From the NCBI GenBank assembly GCA_052145775.1, contig JBKQNY010000053.1:1-14789 (forward strand): DNA of 14,789 nt, given 5' to 3'. The notes beneath the pieces are model-generated. The model saw only the letters and a program-made list of their open reading frames with translations. It did no database searches and was not told the origin of the DNA. Shown here one piece after another: positions 13,249 through 14,789 of the stretch; position 1 is the stretch's first letter, and each line of letters starts with the position of its first letter. Made by a program: the position numbers and the translations under genes. This DNA is from CAVYPR01 sp052145775 (GTDB taxonomy: Bacteria; Actinomycetota; Acidimicrobiia; Acidimicrobiales; RAAP-2).

Positions 13249-13324
13249 GGGCCGCTAGCTCATCGGGAAGAGCAGGGGACTTTTAATCCCAAGGTGCCGG
13301 GATCGAGACCCGGGCGGCCCACCA
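13249..13324 (+). tRNA. tRNA-Lys (anticodon TTT), with encoded CCA; likely attachment site
   Basis: 76 bases fold as a full cloverleaf. The acceptor is GGGCCGC (13249-13255) with GCGGCCC (13314-13320), then A and CCA. The D stem is GCTC/GAGC with an 8-base loop. The anticodon loop CTTTTAA (13280-13286) reads TTT at 13282-13284, giving lysine. The T stem is CCGGG/CCCGG with loop ATCGAGA. Two oddities: the outer pair of the anticodon stem is a G-A mismatch (13275/13291), and the T-loop starts with A rather than T (position 54). The gene is followed at once by repeats and a tyrosine recombinase, so its 3' part probably serves as the attL core of an integrated element. The other attachment copy is outside the window. 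Confidence 0.95.
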
Positions 13325-13352
13325 GTTCAGAGCAACTTTTCTCTGTCGCAAG

Positions 13353-13400
13353 TGTCCCTGATAGCCTCTGTCCCAACACTTGTCCCAACAATTTTGGGAC
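13353..13400 (+). repeat. TGTCCC repeat cluster and inverted repeat between tRNA and integrase
   Basis: TGTCCC occurs at 13353, 13369 and 13381, the last two as the 10-mer TGTCCCAACA (13369-13378 and 13381-13390). GTCCCAA (13382-13388) also forms an inverted repeat with TTGGGAC (13394-13400) across five bases. The cluster ends 19 bases before the integrase ATG. It fits arm-type binding sites for the recombinase or HTH factor, or an operator controlling int. Confidence 0.6.
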
Positions 13401-13419
13401 GAGAGCGAGGGAGGAGCGA

Positions 13420-14646
13420 ATGGCGGGCAGCATGCGTAAGCGCCCCGACAGGGGGCCCGACGCCTTCGAGTTGCGCATCTACTTGGGCCGCGACTCGACG
13501 GGGCGGGTGCGGCACAAGAGCACCCTGTTTCGGGGGACCAAGCGGGCGGCCGAGCGGGAGCTCGCCCGCCTCGTGGCCAACCAGACAGCTGCACCGTCGG
13601 TGGTGCCCGAGGCCCCCACCCGGGTGTGGGGGCCGTCCACGACCATCAACGAGGCCATCGACGGGTGGCGGCGCAACGGCTGGGACGATCTCAGCCCGAG
13701 CACCACCCAGCGCTACCGGTCGATGATCTCGAACCACATTGAACACTCGATCGGAAAGCGGGCCATCGCCTCGCTCTCCCCCTACGACGTCGAGATGTAC
13801 CTGCGCGAGCTGAAGGCCAAAGGGCTCTCCGAAGCGAGCGTTCGCCAGACTCGGGCCGTGCTCCACCGAGCCTGCCGGCTGGCGCGTAAGTGGAGCGGCA
13901 ACGTGCTCCCGAACCCGGTAGCCGACACCGAGCTCCCCGATTGGGCACTTCACGAACAAACCGAGGAAGTCCGGGCGCCGACGGTGGCAGAAGTCCGGAG
14001 CCTGCTTGCGGCGGCCCGCGCCCACGACGTCCGGGTCCATGCCTTCATCCTCCTGGTCGCCGCCACCGGCATGCGCCGAGGCGAGGCCTGCGCCATCCGC
14101 TGGGGCGACGTCGACCAGGAGGCACGGGTTGTCACCATCGACGAGTCCGTGGTTGCCGTGACCGGCGGCGTGGTCGTGAAGCAGCCGAAGTCCCGGGCCG
14201 GCGTCCGGCGGGTGAGCTTCGACGAGGGTACCGCTCGGGCCCTCCAAGGGGTGCGCCGAGAGACCGATCGGGTAGGCCGCCTCGCCGGTTTCGCTGTGCG
14301 CCCTGAGCAGTTCGTCTTCGCCATGGAGCTGCCTGGGACACAGCCCCCCCGTCCTGACACGTTCAGCCACGCCTTCTCCCGGGTACGCACGCTCGCCGGC
14401 GTCCCCGCCGACGTGCACCTCCACTCGCTGCGCCACTTCCAGGCGACCGCGCTGGACTCGGTGATCTCGGAACGCCAGAAGCAGGCCCGCCTCGGCTGGG
14501 CGACGGTCCACATGGCCCGCCACTACACCGATGGCATCGAGGAGGAGGACCAGCGGGCGGCCGAGCACATTGGGCGCCTCTTGGACGGCGATGCGAGCGC
14601 CGACCCGCAAGCCGCGCAGGTCCCGGTGGTCGGGGTGGAGGGTTGA
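13420..14646 (+). CDS. int: Tyrosine recombinase / phage-type integrase
   Basis: A 408-residue site-specific recombinase. The N-terminal part (about 15-55) resembles an arm-site DNA-binding domain (FELRIYLGRDSTGRVRHKS); about 75-165 is the helical core-binding domain (TINEAIDGWRR, STTQRYRSMISNHIEHSIGK); the catalytic domain follows. Catalytic residues seen are Arg219 (AATGMRRGEACAIRW), probably Lys257 (KQPKSRAGVR), His335 and Arg338 (HLHSLRHFQ), Trp360 in the second His/Trp position (ARLGWATVHMARH) and nucleophile Tyr369 (RHYTDG). ATG at 13420 has GGAGG five bases upstream; longer in-frame starts run into the tRNA. Its place 95 bases after tRNA-Lys, reading away from it, indicates a tRNA-integrated element extending to the right. 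Its 3' end overlaps a convergent HTH gene. Confidence 0.95.
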   Translation: MAGSMRKRPDRGPDAFELRIYLGRDSTGRVRHKSTLFRGTKRAAERELARLVANQTAAPSVVPEAPTRVWGPSTTINEAIDGWRRNGWDDLSPSTTQRYRSMISNHIEHSIGKRAIASLSPYDVEMYLRELKAKGLSEASVRQTRAVLHRACRLARKWSGNVLPNPVADTELPDWALHEQTEEVRAPTVAEVRSLLAAARAHDVRVHAFILLVAATGMRRGEACAIRWGDVDQEARVVTIDESVVAVTGGVVVKQPKSRAGVRRVSFDEGTARALQGVRRETDRVGRLAGFAVRPEQFVFAMELPGTQPPRPDTFSHAFSRVRTLAGVPADVHLHSLRHFQATALDSVISERQKQARLGWATVHMARHYTDGIEEEDQRAAEHIGRLLDGDASADPQAAQVPVVGVEG

Positions 14647-14789
14647 GTCGATCCATTGTCATCGGCGCCCTGGTCGTGCCCTTCGATAAGCTGCTCGACG
14701 GCACGTCGAGGGATGCGCAGCCGGGCGTTGATGGTGACCACCGGCAGCGGGAAATCGCCCCGGTGGATGGAGCGATAAAGGGTGGCCCG
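14523..14789 (-). CDS. Excisionase-type HTH protein, C-terminal part (5' end beyond window)
   Basis: The open frame enters from the right edge; 88 residues are present. It begins within an HTH_17 domain: RATLYRSIHRGDFPLPVVTI then NARLRIPRRAVEQLIEGH, which matches the recognition helix and wing of excisionase-like proteins. The tail (about 50 residues, with Cys-Ala-Ala-Cys in GTCAACGSA) overlaps the integrase 3' end on the opposite strand for 124 bases, so its amino acids are constrained by int and may not be meaningful. Likely the element's recombination directionality factor or a regulator. A convergent layout with int is unlike the usual same-strand xis-int pair. The HTH part is well supported; the extent of the tail is less so. 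Confidence 0.7.
   Translation of the reverse strand, partial: RATLYRSIHRGDFPLPVVTINARLRIPRRAVEQLIEGHDQGADDNGSTQPSTPTTGTCAACGSALASPSKRRPMCSAARWSSSSMPSV

Noticed and set aside
1..14789. CRISPR array, insertion sequence or transposase
   Set aside because: No regularly spaced repeats, transposase motifs or terminal inverted repeats were seen; the only mobile signal is the integrase region at the right end.

Overview
This window is a GC-rich chromosomal segment from an actinobacterium. The gene order mshA - YbjN-like - proC - small HTH - ... - hemA - hemC - cobA/hemD resembles the mshA-proC-hemACD region of Mycobacterium, and rex directly before hemA resembles Streptomyces rex-hemACD. A deep-branching class such as Acidimicrobiia would fit, but that assignment is inference. 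Coding is dense: no stretch over 300 bases lacks a gene, and the longest gap is the 164 bases between rex and hemA.

Left block (1-5435, all minus strand) is one apparent operon, read from right to left. It runs: small excisionase-type HTH protein, DUF62 SAM hydrolase, Rex redox repressor, HemA, HemC, and a CobA-HemD fusion cut by the window edge. Three junctions overlap by four bases (TTGA, GTGA, GTGA), which suggests translational coupling. Its enzymes make uroporphyrinogen III from glutamyl-tRNA and methylate it towards sirohaem/cobalamin. The DUF62 protein has Asp where the family's catalytic triad has His.

Middle block (5523-8875, minus strand) encodes ProC, a YbjN-like protein, an MshA-type glycosyltransferase (mycothiol pathway), an XRE regulator and a small DksA/TraR-type zinc finger with a C3H ligand set. 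Several of these genes, together with two neighbours, have a TANNNT -10 element ending exactly six bases before the start codon, the signature of leaderless transcription.

Right-centre block (8917-13163) holds a plus-strand class V aminotransferase (cysteine desulfurase-like), followed by two divergent citrate-synthase-fold genes. The minus-strand one has an N-terminal DNA-binding HTH fused to a citrate synthase domain with the full His/His/Asp set. The plus-strand one carries two CBS domains fused to a citrate synthase domain with Glu in place of the catalytic Asp. The A+T-rich region between them has repeated GATCAA motifs and looks like a shared control region. This pair is the best candidate for a little-described system: a citrate-synthase-fold transcription factor sensing central carbon metabolites and controlling an adenylate-sensing citrate synthase.

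Right end (13249-14789) is a tRNA-Lys(TTT) gene, a cluster of TGTCCC repeats, a tyrosine recombinase, and the C-terminal part of a convergent excisionase-type HTH gene. This looks like the left end of an integrated element using the tRNA gene as its attachment site.
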